In this document: positions 1 through 7,952 of the stretch, in pieces
How positions within the stretch are numbered: the stretch's first letter is position 1
Layout of the letters: the number at the start of each line of letters is the position of its first letter
Assembly: GCF_005889725.1 (NCBI RefSeq)
Contig: NZ_VCKX01000007.1
Coordinates: 1 to 64,000, forward strand
Origin: Nonomuraea zeae
GTDB taxonomy: Bacteria; Actinomycetota; Actinomycetes; Streptosporangiales; Streptosporangiaceae
Length of the DNA stretch: 64,000 nucleotides
Reading direction: 5' to 3'
Translations under genes and position numbers: made by a program
Notes under the pieces: model-generated
What the model saw: the letters and a program-made list of their open reading frames with translations, nothing else
What the model was told of the DNA's origin: nothing
The model's database searches: none

Positions 1-144
1 TTATTTCTTAAAGGAAAGTGAGTACTACATGATCTTGTCCGGTGCAGTGGGCCTTAGAAAATTTATTTTTTTTTTAGCAAAAGACAAGATGCCAGACGTC
101 TTGTCGTCGGGTCGCGTGGGCGAGGAGATTTAAATAAGAGACAG
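1..144. other. Probable library-adapter or chimeric sequence at the contig start
   Basis: This stretch is A+T-rich with a run of ten or more T before 76, unlike everything after 145. Positions 111-144 match the Nextera transposase adapter (read 2 arm plus 19-bp mosaic end) at 28 of 34 positions by eye; 126-144 reads AGATTTAAATAAGAGACAG against AGATGTGTATAAGAGACAG. Positions 76-97 also resemble the P7 primer (about 15 of 22). The pattern of substitutions suggests an error-rich read end left in the assembly. No gene can be supported here. Real chromosome probably begins near 145. Confidence 0.7.
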
Positions 145-588
145 GTCCCTGGGCACCTCCTGGGGGCGCTTGGGGCTCTGGCCGAGGCTGCGGGCCGGCG
201 CGTACGGGACGGCCCTGCGGATCCGCGGGTTCCACGGCTCCTCGTCCTCGTCCTCGGGCTCCAGGTCCAGCGGATGCGACACCCGCCCGCGCCCCCCGGG
301 CTCCGGACGGTCCTCGTCCTGGCGTCCCCAGCGCGGCGGCGGCGACGGCTCCGGGGGGCCGCCCCCGTCCGGTTCGAGCAGGCTCCTGCCGGGTTCGGAA
401 GCGCGCTCCCGCGCCGGCTCCCGGGAGCGTTCCCGGTCTCGTTCGTACGGGCTCACGCGGTCGCGCCGCGCCCGCCGTGGCTCCTCGTCACGGCGCGCGC
501 CCGACGCGGCCTCCGTGTCTTCTGGAGAGGTACGGCGATGCCTGGGCGGCCCCGGCTGAGGCGGCCAGACACGGTGATCACCCTCCAT
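145..588 (-). CDS. Proline/arginine-rich hypothetical protein, 3' end missing
   Basis: I do not recognise this protein. It opens with ATG at 588 behind a good ribosome site (GGGAGG, four bases upstream on the minus strand). About 148 residues are readable; the sequence is low in hydrophobic residues and very rich in Arg, Pro, Glu and Ser, with an acidic patch near residues 110-118 (EPEDEDEEPW), so it is probably disordered and cytoplasmic. The reading frame reaches a stop at 130, but that stop lies inside the suspected adapter, so the true C-terminus is unknown. It is transcribed in the same direction as the MFS gene upstream of it, 82 bases away. Confidence 0.5.
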
Positions 589-670
589 GACACCTCCCTG
601 CCCGCTGTCCTATCACTCCTCGCCACGAGGATCCGGCGAACCGTGATCGCTGTGACAGGAGGGACGGAAA

Positions 671-2062
671 TCAGCGCGTGCGCCCGGCCAGGAGTGTGGC
701 GCACGCGCCGATGACGGCCATCAGCAGGGAGATGACGACGAACCCGGTGGCGATCTCGGAATGCCCGATCAGGTTGACCAGCGCGCCGCCCACCCCGATC
801 GCCAGCGCCGACCCGAGCATGTCCGTCACCGAGAGCGCGGCGGAGTTCGCCCCCTGCTCGTGCAGCGGCGACTGCTTCAACGCCGTCACGCTGACCGTGG
901 TCATGCCGAAGCCCATCCCGAACCCGGCCACGATCCACGCGGGCACCGCGATCCACCCGGTGACCCCGGGCAGGACGGACAGCAGGCAGATCAGGATCCC
1001 GGCGGTCACGCACCCGGCGCCCAGCCGGATCCTCCGGTAGGCCGCCCCGTCCTGCCGGCTCTGCAGGTACGACCCCGTGGACCAGCCGAGCGCCCCGGTC
1101 GTCAGCGCGATCCCCGCGGTCTTCGCGTCGAACGACTTCACCGACTGCAGCGCCAGCGGGATGAAGGAGTTGACCCCGAAGAAGGCGGCCGAGAACAGGC
1201 CGCGCATCAGCACGGTCGTGGGCAGCCCGCGCCCTAACCGCAGCGCCCCCGGCGGCAGCAGCCGGTAGAGACCGTAGAGCAGGAACGCCAGCCCGGCCGC
1301 CGTCTCGACGGCCCCCGACGCCAGATGCTGGTGCAGCCGGTCCACACCGTGCAGCAGCACCCCGGCCCCTCCCGCGGCGGCCGCGGCGGCCAGCGTCATC
1401 GCCACCGGCCTGGACCGCGGCCCACGCGAGGGCTGGGCCTCCGGACCGGAGTGGTGGCCGGCGCCCATCCGCAGCGCGGGCAGGAGCATGGCCAGCGCGG
1501 GCACCACGAGCGGGATGATCCCGTAGAAGACGTAGCGCCAGCCGAACTGGGTGCCCACGAACCCGGCCACCGCCGGGCCCACCATCGCGGGCACCACCCA
1601 GGCGGCGGAGACGGCCGCGAACGCCTTGGGCCGCACGTCCTCCGGATAGACCCGCGCGATCATCACCAGCAGCGCCACGATGGACGCGCCCGCGCCCAGG
1701 CCCTGCACGGCTCGCGCCACGAGGAACAGCGCCGAGGTGGTGGCCGCGCCCGCGAGCGCCATCCCGGCCACGAAGAGCAGCACCCCGGACAGGAACGGCA
1801 CCGGGTAACCGCGCCGGTCGGACCAGAGCCCGGCCACCACGTTCGCGAACAGGCTGGCGATCAGGAAGGCGGAGAAGCTGATCCCGTAGAGGTCGAGCGC
1901 GTCCAGGTCCTTGGCGACGTCCGGCATGACGACGCCGACGGACATGCCCTCGAACGCGATCAGCGTGATTACCAGCAGGATCCCGACCGTAGCCGTGCGG
2001 TATTCGGGGCCGAGGATCCGCTGGGGTGTGTGGGGAGTGTCGAGTGCCTTTGGTCCTGTCAC
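671..2062 (-). CDS. MFS transporter, drug:H+ antiporter type
   Basis: A 463-residue integral membrane protein with about 12 hydrophobic segments. Motif A of the major facilitator family is visible at residues 78-85 (GLWSDRRG) between helices 2 and 3, and an antiporter motif C (VVPAMVGPAVAG) near residues 156-167, which is known to mark proton-coupled export. Substrate is unknown. The start is GTG at 2062; no strong ribosome site precedes it. It lies 26 bases after the stop of the secreted metalloprotease gene on the same strand, so the two are probably cotranscribed, although a functional link is only inferred. Confidence 0.85.
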   Translation of the reverse strand: MTGPKALDTPHTPQRILGPEYRTATVGILLVITLIAFEGMSVGVVMPDVAKDLDALDLYGISFSAFLIASLFANVVAGLWSDRRGYPVPFLSGVLLFVAGMALAGAATTSALFLVARAVQGLGAGASIVALLVMIARVYPEDVRPKAFAAVSAAWVVPAMVGPAVAGFVGTQFGWRYVFYGIIPLVVPALAMLLPALRMGAGHHSGPEAQPSRGPRSRPVAMTLAAAAAAGGAGVLLHGVDRLHQHLASGAVETAAGLAFLLYGLYRLLPPGALRLGRGLPTTVLMRGLFSAAFFGVNSFIPLALQSVKSFDAKTAGIALTTGALGWSTGSYLQSRQDGAAYRRIRLGAGCVTAGILICLLSVLPGVTGWIAVPAWIVAGFGMGFGMTTVSVTALKQSPLHEQGANSAALSVTDMLGSALAIGVGGALVNLIGHSEIATGFVVISLLMAVIGACATLLAGRTR

Positions 2063-2088
2063 TCACACATCGTAGATTCTCGGGACAT

Positions 2089-3090
2089 TCAGGCAGCCGG
2101 GGGCTGCCGGTAGGCCGCCCACATCGCGTGCATCCGGTCCGCCTGTCCCTTCGTGAACTCCGACATGCACCGGTCGTGTGCGTAGTCCATGAAGTTGTGC
2201 ATGGGGTCGGCCCCGGCCAGCGTGCAGGTGTCCTTGTCCGCCGGGCACGCCTCGGTCGGCCGCGCCTCCGCCGGTGTGTCGTCGATGCCGTCGCCGGGCT
2301 GCTTGCAGCCGTTCTCGAACGTGTGGAACAGCCCGAGCCAGTGCCCGATCTCGTGTACGCCGGTGAAGCCGCGGTTGTAGTTGGTCAGCGCGCCGCCGGG
2401 CAGGCTGCGCCAGTCGATCACCACGCCGTCGAGCTCGGGCGCGCCCTCGTACCAGTAGGGGTAGCTGGCGAAGCCCAGCATGAGCTCGCTGAGCTGGGCG
2501 ACGTAGAGGTTGAGCGTGTCGGCCCCGCCCTGGTGCAGGGCCTTCTTCATGGCCGCCTCGTTGCGGATCGGGTCGGCGAACCAGGCGGCGTTCTCCTTGA
2601 CCGAGATGCCGTCGAGCTCGAAGCGCACGCCGGTGTCCACGCCGCCGAAGCCGCCGCCGTACGCGGTGTTGAGCGTGTCGATCTGGGCCTGGACCGCCTG
2701 GTCGGTGACCTTGCGCTCGCCCCGGGTGAGGAGATGCACCCGGGTGGGCACGATGACGTGGGCCGGCGGCGTGACCCCGGCGAGCCGCCTGCCGAGCTCG
2801 GCCATGACCTTGCCCACGTCGTCGGGCCTGGGCGACCGCGGCCCCGGCCCTCGCGGGACGGTGGCGGCCCTGGCGCACCCGGCCACCTCCCCGGCCTCCC
2901 CGGCCTGCGTCGTCGAGGCGGAAAGGCCGGGGGCAACGCGAAGGCCGGTCGAGGCGGTAAGGCTGGTCGAAGCGGAATGGCCGGTCAAGGCAGGGAGGCT
3001 GGTCGAGGCGGTGGCCGCCGGGTGGAGCGGCGGCGTCAGCCCGGCCGCGAGCAGGCATGCCAAAGAGACGGCGGTCGCGCGCCGGGCCAT
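2089..3090 (-). CDS. Secreted zinc metalloprotease, M43 (pappalysin-like) family
   Basis: A 333-residue protein beginning with a signal peptide (MARRATAVSLACLLAAGL), followed by a Ser/Thr/Ala-rich spacer of about 60 residues made of loosely repeated TASTSL-type units, then the catalytic domain. The zinc site HEIGHWLGLFH (HExxHxxGxxH) is at residues 246-256 and the Met-turn MDY at 301-303, together diagnostic of metzincins; the C-terminal half has paired cysteines as in M43. Start ATG at 3090 has a GGGGGA ribosome site. It should hydrolyse extracellular peptides or proteins. It precedes the MFS gene on the same strand. Confidence 0.9.
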   Translation of the reverse strand: MARRATAVSLACLLAAGLTPPLHPAATASTSLPALTGHSASTSLTASTGLRVAPGLSASTTQAGEAGEVAGCARAATVPRGPGPRSPRPDDVGKVMAELGRRLAGVTPPAHVIVPTRVHLLTRGERKVTDQAVQAQIDTLNTAYGGGFGGVDTGVRFELDGISVKENAAWFADPIRNEAAMKKALHQGGADTLNLYVAQLSELMLGFASYPYWYEGAPELDGVVIDWRSLPGGALTNYNRGFTGVHEIGHWLGLFHTFENGCKQPGDGIDDTPAEARPTEACPADKDTCTLAGADPMHNFMDYAHDRCMSEFTKGQADRMHAMWAAYRQPPAA

Positions 3091-3167
3091 TCAGTCCCCC
3101 ATGACGATATGAGCTGGTCTGGCTACCGACCGTAGCTCTACGCGGAGGAATTACCGCTCAGCAACAC

Positions 3168-3431
3168 TCACTGCTTGTTGTTGTCGCCACCCTCGCCGCC
3201 GCCCGAGGGAAGGCCCTCGTAGATCTCCTTGCACTCCGGGCAGACCGGGTATTTCTTGGGGTCGCGGCTGGGCACCCAGACCTTGCCGCACAGGGCGCGG
3301 ATGGGCGTGCCGGTCACCATGCTCTCAGTGATCTTGTGCTTGTCCGCGTAGTGGGCGAACCGCTCATGATCGCCGTCGCCGTGCGACGTCCGTGGCGTGG
3401 TCTCCTGCTCAGGGAGGATCTTCGTGCTCAC
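3168..3431 (-). CDS. DUF3039 family protein
   Basis: An 87-residue soluble protein of the actinobacterial DUF3039 family, recognised by the block RALCGKVWVPSRDPKKYPVC followed by PECKEIYE. The Cys...CPEC pattern (residues near 48 and 64-67) could bind zinc. The function is not established. The tail is Gly/Asp/Asn-rich. Start GTG at 3431. It is separated from the metalloprotease gene by 77 bases and from the next upstream gene by a strong hairpin terminator, so it has its own promoter. Confidence 0.85.
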   Translation of the reverse strand: MSTKILPEQETTPRTSHGDGDHERFAHYADKHKITESMVTGTPIRALCGKVWVPSRDPKKYPVCPECKEIYEGLPSGGGEGGDNNKQ

Positions 3432-3508
3432 CCCATTGAGTTTATGCCCGCCGGCGACCGCCTCCCCACCGCGCCGCGTAACCCCCGCCAGGGGCGCCCG
3501 GGAAAGCC

Positions 3509-3542
3509 GTACGGCCCCCGCCGCAGGTGGCGGGGGCCGTAC
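3509..3542 (-). terminator. Intrinsic terminator of the DHA2 MFS gene
   Basis: A perfect 14-bp stem, GTACGGCCCCCGCC (3509-3522), with a 6-base loop, pairing with 3529-3542. It lies 14 bases past the stop codon of the MFS gene at 3557. No U-tract follows, as is common in actinobacteria. Confidence 0.85.
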
Positions 3543-3556
3543 GTGGGAGGAAAAGC

Positions 3557-5152
3557 TCAGCCCATGTGGACGGGCGCACCCTCGCTCTTCCGGCCGGCTT
3601 TGACGAACAGCGTCAGGAGGGCCGTCAGCACCGCGATGCCGGTGCTCACCAGGAAGGCCACGTGCATGCCGTCCATGAAGGCGTGGTGCACGGCGTCACC
3701 GATCTGCTGCGGCAGGCCGGGAGGAGCCGCGCCGAACGCGGCGGCCTTCTCCAGCCCCTCCATCTGCGCCGGCGGGATCGCCTGGGCCGCGGGGCCGAGG
3801 TAGCCGGGCAGCTTGCTGGAGATCTCGGAGGCCATCACGGCGCCCAGGATCGCGGTGCCGAGCGCGCCGCCGACCTGCATGGCCGACTGCTGCAGACCAC
3901 CGGCGACACCGCTCAGCTCGACCGGCGCGTTGCCCACGATGATCTCCGTGGCGCCCACGAAGACCGGCGACAGGCCGAAGGCCAGCAGCAGGAACGGGAT
4001 GCCGCTCTCGATGAACGAGGCGTCGATGCTGAGCTGGGACATGAGGAACATCGAGAACGCGGTGATCAGCAGACCGGCCGCCATCGTGATCTTCGGTCCG
4101 AGCTTGCCGATCGCCATGCCCGCCAGCGGCGAGGCGACGATCATGCCGGCGCTCATCGGCAGCATGCGCAGGCCGGCGTCCAGCGGGGACAGGCCGTGCA
4201 CGCCCTGGAAGAAGAAGCCGAGGAAGAACATCGCACCGAACATCGCGAACGCGACCATCATCATCAGCACGGTGCCGATGGAGATCGAGGCGTTCCTGAA
4301 CAGCGACAGCGGCACCAGCGGCTGCTTGGCCCTGCTCTGCCAGAGGATGAACGCGGCGATGAGCACCACGAACGCGGCCACGAAGGTCAGCGTCGTCGAG
4401 TCGCCCCAGCCCCACTCGGGCGCCTTGATGATCGTCCAGACGAGCGAGAACATCGCGCCGGACAGCAGCACCACGCCGAGCCAGTCGATCCTGGCCAGCG
4501 TCTTCGAGCGGCTGTCCTTGATCAGGAAGATGCCCATGACGAGCGCGATGACGCCGACGGGGGCGTTGATGAAGAAGACGGACTCCCAGCTCACGTTCTC
4601 GACCAGCACGCCGCCCACGATGGGCCCCGCGGCGCTGGACAGGCCGATGATCGCGCCCCAGGCCCCCATCGCCTGGTTGAGCTTCTCACCGGGGAACGCG
4701 CTGCGCAGCAGGGCCAGCGCGGCCGGCTGGAGCAACGCACCGAAGAGGCCCTGCAGCACCCGCAGGCCGATCAGGGCGCCGACCGGCGAGACGCCGGGAA
4801 TGATGTCGGCCAGGTTCGCGCTGAGTCCGATGCCCACAGAGGAGATCGCGAACCCCGCCACGCCGATCAGGAAGATCCGCTTGTGGCCGAACAGGTCGCC
4901 GAGCTTGCCCGCGGTGATCAGGAACACCGCCAGCGCCAGCAGGTAACCGCTGGTCACCCACTGCAGGTCGGACAGAGAGGCTTTCAGGTCGGTCTGGATC
5001 ACCGGGTTCGCGATGCCCACGACCGTGCCGTCGAGCATCACCATGATGACGCCCAGGCTGACCGCCAGCAGCACGAGCCATGGATTGCCCCCGGTCCCCG
5101 TCTTCGCCGGGCCGGGCGATGACGGCGCGTCGACCGCCTTCGCGTGAGCCAT
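3557..5152 (-). CDS. DHA2-family MFS multidrug efflux transporter (EmrB/QacA type)
   Basis: A 531-residue membrane protein with about 14 hydrophobic segments, the length and topology of EmrB/QacA drug:H+ antiporters. Helix 1 carries MVMLDGTVVGIANP (the conserved D1 motif, LDxTIVNVALP-like), motif A is GKLGDLFGHKRIF and motif C is around GLSSAAGPIVGG. Predicted role is export of toxic compounds. ATG at 5152. It is divergent from a TetR regulator at 5313, with 160 bases between them containing a direct repeat, the usual arrangement for a repressor-controlled efflux pump. Confidence 0.92.
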   Translation of the reverse strand: MAHAKAVDAPSSPGPAKTGTGGNPWLVLLAVSLGVIMVMLDGTVVGIANPVIQTDLKASLSDLQWVTSGYLLALAVFLITAGKLGDLFGHKRIFLIGVAGFAISSVGIGLSANLADIIPGVSPVGALIGLRVLQGLFGALLQPAALALLRSAFPGEKLNQAMGAWGAIIGLSSAAGPIVGGVLVENVSWESVFFINAPVGVIALVMGIFLIKDSRSKTLARIDWLGVVLLSGAMFSLVWTIIKAPEWGWGDSTTLTFVAAFVVLIAAFILWQSRAKQPLVPLSLFRNASISIGTVLMMMVAFAMFGAMFFLGFFFQGVHGLSPLDAGLRMLPMSAGMIVASPLAGMAIGKLGPKITMAAGLLITAFSMFLMSQLSIDASFIESGIPFLLLAFGLSPVFVGATEIIVGNAPVELSGVAGGLQQSAMQVGGALGTAILGAVMASEISSKLPGYLGPAAQAIPPAQMEGLEKAAAFGAAPPGLPQQIGDAVHHAFMDGMHVAFLVSTGIAVLTALLTLFVKAGRKSEGAPVHMG

Positions 5153-5230
5153 GAAGTCCCCCTAAGTACACGTACAGCCCCACACCGGGGCATAGATCTC
5201 CGTAAGCCTCAGGTAATCTATGACAGCTGG

Positions 5231-5280
5231 TGACTTATGACAAACGGGTTTTATTCGTCCGGCTATGACTTATGGCACAC
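5231..5280. promoter_or_regulatory. Divergent promoter region with direct-repeat operator candidate
   Basis: Two copies of TGACTTATGRCAMAC lie at 5231-5245 and 5266-5280, 35 bp apart, in the gap between the MFS and TetR genes; a further partial copy (CTATGACAG) is at about 5218-5226. TetR proteins usually control such gaps, so this is the best candidate binding site. That TetR binds here is inference. Confidence 0.5.
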
Positions 5281-5312
5281 TGTGACAGAAAGGTTTCGAG
5301 GGAGTGACCGCT

Positions 5313-5942
5313 GTGGGTCTACGGGAACGCAAGAAGGAGAAGACGCGCCTCGCGCTTCTTGACGCGGCGCTCAGCCTGTTCCTCGAACAAGGATACGAGT
5401 CGACCACCGTCGAGCAGATCGCGGGGGTCGTCGACGTCTCCCCCCGCACCTTCTTCCGCTACTTCACCAGCAAGGACCACCTCGTGCTGTGGTTCCACGA
5501 CCACGCGGAGGAGATCCTGCTCGAAACCCTGGAGTCCAGGCCACCCGAGGAGTCGCCGTTCACCGCGATGATGCACGCCATCCGCGCCGTGATCGACGAC
5601 CTGGAAGGCGCAACACCTGAAGAGTCGGATAGATTCCAGAAACTGCGCCGATTGATGGACGAACATCCACACCTCGTCGGCCAGTCGGTGGCCAGAGGCG
5701 CGCACACCGAGCGCCGCCTGGCCGAGATGGTCGCCGCCCGCCGGGGCACCGAGCCCGACGCCGACCAGCTCTCCTACCTCATCGTCGCGTTCGCCATGTC
5801 CACGATGCGGGTGGGCTTCGAGTGCCCGCGCCGCGACGGCACGCTGGAGGAGGTCATGAACCGCATGAGCGAGACCATCGACCTGGCCGAGCGCTCGCTC
5901 CGGCCCGGGTGGGACCTCCAGAGCTCCTCCAGAGCCCGCTGA
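5313..5942 (+). CDS. TetR family transcriptional regulator
   Basis: A 209-residue regulator. The N-terminal helix-turn-helix reads TVEQIAGVVDVSPRTFFRYF within residues 30-50, typical of TetR, followed by a divergent ligand-binding all-helical domain. A GTG at 5304 is also in frame, but the ribosome site GAGGGAG (5298-5304) abuts that codon and sits eight bases before GTG 5313, so 5313 is preferred (MGLRERKKEKTR). It is transcribed away from the DHA2 efflux gene and most likely represses it and itself; ligand unknown. Confidence 0.9.
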   Translation: MGLRERKKEKTRLALLDAALSLFLEQGYESTTVEQIAGVVDVSPRTFFRYFTSKDHLVLWFHDHAEEILLETLESRPPEESPFTAMMHAIRAVIDDLEGATPEESDRFQKLRRLMDEHPHLVGQSVARGAHTERRLAEMVAARRGTEPDADQLSYLIVAFAMSTMRVGFECPRRDGTLEEVMNRMSETIDLAERSLRPGWDLQSSSRAR

Positions 5943-5972
5943 AGCTCCGGCCGGGTGGAGGCGCTGGACGGG

Positions 5973-6551
5973 TCAGTTCATCGTGGGGTCGTCGGGGCAT
6001 GTCGCCACGAAGGCCAGCTCGCCGGGCTGCCGCCGCAGCACGTGCCGCCAGAGCGAGCCCGGGTCGCCGTGGAAGGTGTCGCCGACCTCGGAGTCGACGA
6101 CGTACCAGGCGCCCTCGGCGATCTCGCTCTCCAGCTGTCCCGACGTCCACCCCGCGTAGCCGGCGAAGATGCGCATCTGCGCGATCTCCCCCTGCAGGAT
6201 CTCGGGCGGCGCGTCCAGGTCGACGGTGCCCAGGCGGGAGACGGCCGGGGTGCCCGCGTGCAATCGGCGCCAGCCGAGCGGCTCCTCACCGCTCGGGACC
6301 GCCGCCAGCGCCAGCGCGCTGTCCGTTTGCACGGGCCCGCCCTCGAAGAGCACGGAAGGCCCGGTCACCAGCGGATCCCACACGGGCAGGACCTGCGTCA
6401 CCGAGATGTCGCTCGGCCTGTTGAGCACCACACCCAGAGTGCCGCCGTCGAGGTCGTGTTCGAGAATCAGCACGACGCTACGCCGGAAGTTGGGGTCGTC
6501 GAGAAGCGGCGTCGCCACCAACAAACCGCCGACGTAGATCGCTTCCGCCAT
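5973..6551 (-). CDS. YqgE/AlgH family protein (UPF0301)
   Basis: A 192-residue cytosolic protein of the YqgE/AlgH family, recognised from the opening GGLLVATPLLDDPNFRRSVV, then ILEHDLDGGTLGVVLNRPS and the central FEGGPVQTD and FAGYAGWTSGQLESEI blocks. The family is widespread and its biochemical role is unsettled. A frame extends upstream to 6602, but homologues begin with the MAEAIYVGGLL sequence, so ATG 6551 is chosen despite a weak ribosome site (GGATG). It ends 30 bases from the convergent TetR gene. Confidence 0.9.
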   Translation of the reverse strand: MAEAIYVGGLLVATPLLDDPNFRRSVVLILEHDLDGGTLGVVLNRPSDISVTQVLPVWDPLVTGPSVLFEGGPVQTDSALALAAVPSGEEPLGWRRLHAGTPAVSRLGTVDLDAPPEILQGEIAQMRIFAGYAGWTSGQLESEIAEGAWYVVDSEVGDTFHGDPGSLWRHVLRRQPGELAFVATCPDDPTMN

Positions 6552-6663
6552 ACATCCATCATGAAGGGTAATCCGGGGCGCGCGCTCCCCCCGCCCGTTC
6601 ATGTTACTTTCCGTGTCCGCTTGGGCACCTTAAGTAGCAAAGATCACGCATTGGGAGGAGCGC

Positions 6664-7182
6664 ATGCGCATCGGAACCCGTCTCGCCCTGGCCATATTGC
6701 CGATGGGCGCGGCGCTGCTCCTTCCCTCCGCCCCCGCGTGGGCGTGGCCGTGGCCGCAGCCCGACTCCGGCGACCCCTTCACGATGAAGGTGGACGACGT
6801 GGGCTGCCGCTCGGGACGGGCGGCCGTCACGCTGCACAACCAGACCCGCCAGATCGTCCGCTTCGACCTCCAGGCCGACGCGGTGAGCGTGGCCACCGGC
6901 TCGATCCCGGCGCGCAAGACGATCGTCCGCCAGGTGCCGGTGGGCAAGGGCAGCAGGGCCGAGATCGAGGCGTACTCGGTCACCGAGCACCACCCTGACA
7001 CGCTCATCGACTCCACCCACGTCGAGAACGACTGCCCGTGGGGCCATCGGCGCCACGGGCACCTCCCGTTCACGGGGCCGCCCGCCGACCTGATGGGCAA
7101 GCTGGCCACGGCCGGCGGGCTCGTCGTCATGGGCGGGATCCTCTGGTGGTACGGCTCCATCTGGCCACGCTCGACCCCCTGA
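6664..7182 (+). CDS. Small secreted, possibly sortase-anchored membrane protein
   Basis: A 172-residue protein of unknown function. Residues 1-27 form a signal peptide (charged MRIGTR start, hydrophobic core, cleavage near PAWA). The mature part is an Ig-like or beta-rich stretch with two cysteines (DVGC..., ...NDCPW). Near the end LPFTG is followed by a hydrophobic segment of about 20 residues and a short tail with one Arg, the layout of an LPXTG sortase signal, although the tail is only weakly basic. No sortase gene lies nearby. GGAGGA-like ribosome site at 6655-6660 supports ATG 6664. Confidence 0.75.
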   Translation: MRIGTRLALAILPMGAALLLPSAPAWAWPWPQPDSGDPFTMKVDDVGCRSGRAAVTLHNQTRQIVRFDLQADAVSVATGSIPARKTIVRQVPVGKGSRAEIEAYSVTEHHPDTLIDSTHVENDCPWGHRRHGHLPFTGPPADLMGKLATAGGLVVMGGILWWYGSIWPRSTP

Positions 7183-7188
7183 GACCCC

Positions 7189-7215
7189 CACCCGTACGGC
7201 CCTGCCGTACGGGTG
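7189..7215. terminator. Bidirectional terminator between convergent genes
   Basis: A perfect 11-bp stem CACCCGTACGG / CCGTACGGGTG with a 5-base loop lies between the LPFTG protein gene (stop 7182) and the TetR gene (stop 7225). It can terminate both. Confidence 0.85.
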
Positions 7216-7224
7216 CGTGCGTGC

Positions 7225-7851
7225 TCAGGCGTCGTCGCCGGGGATGACGAACGCCCCGGCCTTCGCGGCGGCGAGTGCGCGGGCGGCCGAGCGTTCGGCC
7301 GCCTCGCGGGTCACCGGCTCCCTCGTGACCACCAGCCGGTAGTACAGCGGGGCCGAGACCGCCCGGATCACCTCCGTGCCGTCCGTCCCCTCGGGCAGCT
7401 CACCCCGCTTGACCGCGAGGTCCACCACGTGCGCCCATTCCCCGATGCGGCGGGAGTAGAAGGTGCGCAGCGCCTGCGCGGCCTCCTCGTCGCACGTGGC
7501 GGCGGCGATCACCGCCTGGAACGTGGCCCCGAGCCGCCCGTCGGTGAGCGCCCCCAGGACCGACAGGGCGTTGGCCCGCAGATCCCCCTCGATGCCACCC
7601 GTGTCCGCGTGCGGCGACGACTGGTTGGCCAGCTCGGTCATGAGGTCGGCCACCAGACCCGCCGTACTCCCCCACCGCCGGTAGACGGTGGTCTTGCCGA
7701 CGCCGGCCCTGGCCGCCACCTGGTCCATGGTCAGGCCGTGGAAGCCGTGCTCGACCAGCTCGTCCTGCGTGGCGTCCAGCACGGACGCGCGCACCCGCGC
7801 GGTGCGGCCCCCCGGCCGCACGGTTCCCGCCGAGCGGGAAGGTTGTTCCAT
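7225..7851 (-). CDS. TetR family transcriptional regulator
   Basis: A 208-residue TetR-type repressor. The DNA-binding helix-turn-helix is LTMDQVAARAGVGKTTVYRR (about residues 40-59), one of the most canonical forms. The C-terminal domain resembles the TetR_C_11/AcrR-like group with the YYRLVVTREPVT segment near residue 170. ATG 7851 has a GAGGAG ribosome site five bases upstream. It is divergent from the glycerol operon regulator, but there is no adjacent obvious target other than itself; the 101-base gap is shared. Confidence 0.9.
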   Translation of the reverse strand: MEQPSRSAGTVRPGGRTARVRASVLDATQDELVEHGFHGLTMDQVAARAGVGKTTVYRRWGSTAGLVADLMTELANQSSPHADTGGIEGDLRANALSVLGALTDGRLGATFQAVIAAATCDEEAAQALRTFYSRRIGEWAHVVDLAVKRGELPEGTDGTEVIRAVSAPLYYRLVVTREPVTREAAERSAARALAAAKAGAFVIPGDDA

Positions 7852-7924
7852 CTAGTCTCCTCGTCAGAGCTGCCGTCCCGGACATAGTGACGGAACTCCC
7901 GCTCCAGCCGTGAATTCAGCACCC

Positions 7925-7941
7925 GTTCGGCAATACCGAAC
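7925..7941. promoter_or_regulatory. Operator palindrome upstream of gylR
   Basis: GTTCGGCAATACCGAAC is an inverted repeat (GTTCGG-N5-CCGAAC), centred 20 bp before the gylR ATG. It differs by only two bases from the palindrome at 8748-8764 before glpK. The shared sequence in front of the regulator and its presumed target is strong evidence for a GylR site with autoregulation. With the start codon only 11 bp downstream the gylR message may be leaderless. Confidence 0.8.
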
Positions 7942-7952
7942 CAATCTGCGTT

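Noticed and set aside
126..144. Tn5/IS50-like mosaic end as a natural insertion sequence end
   Set aside because: No transposase or second end nearby; the flanking 15 bases also match the synthetic library adapter, so an artefact is the better explanation.
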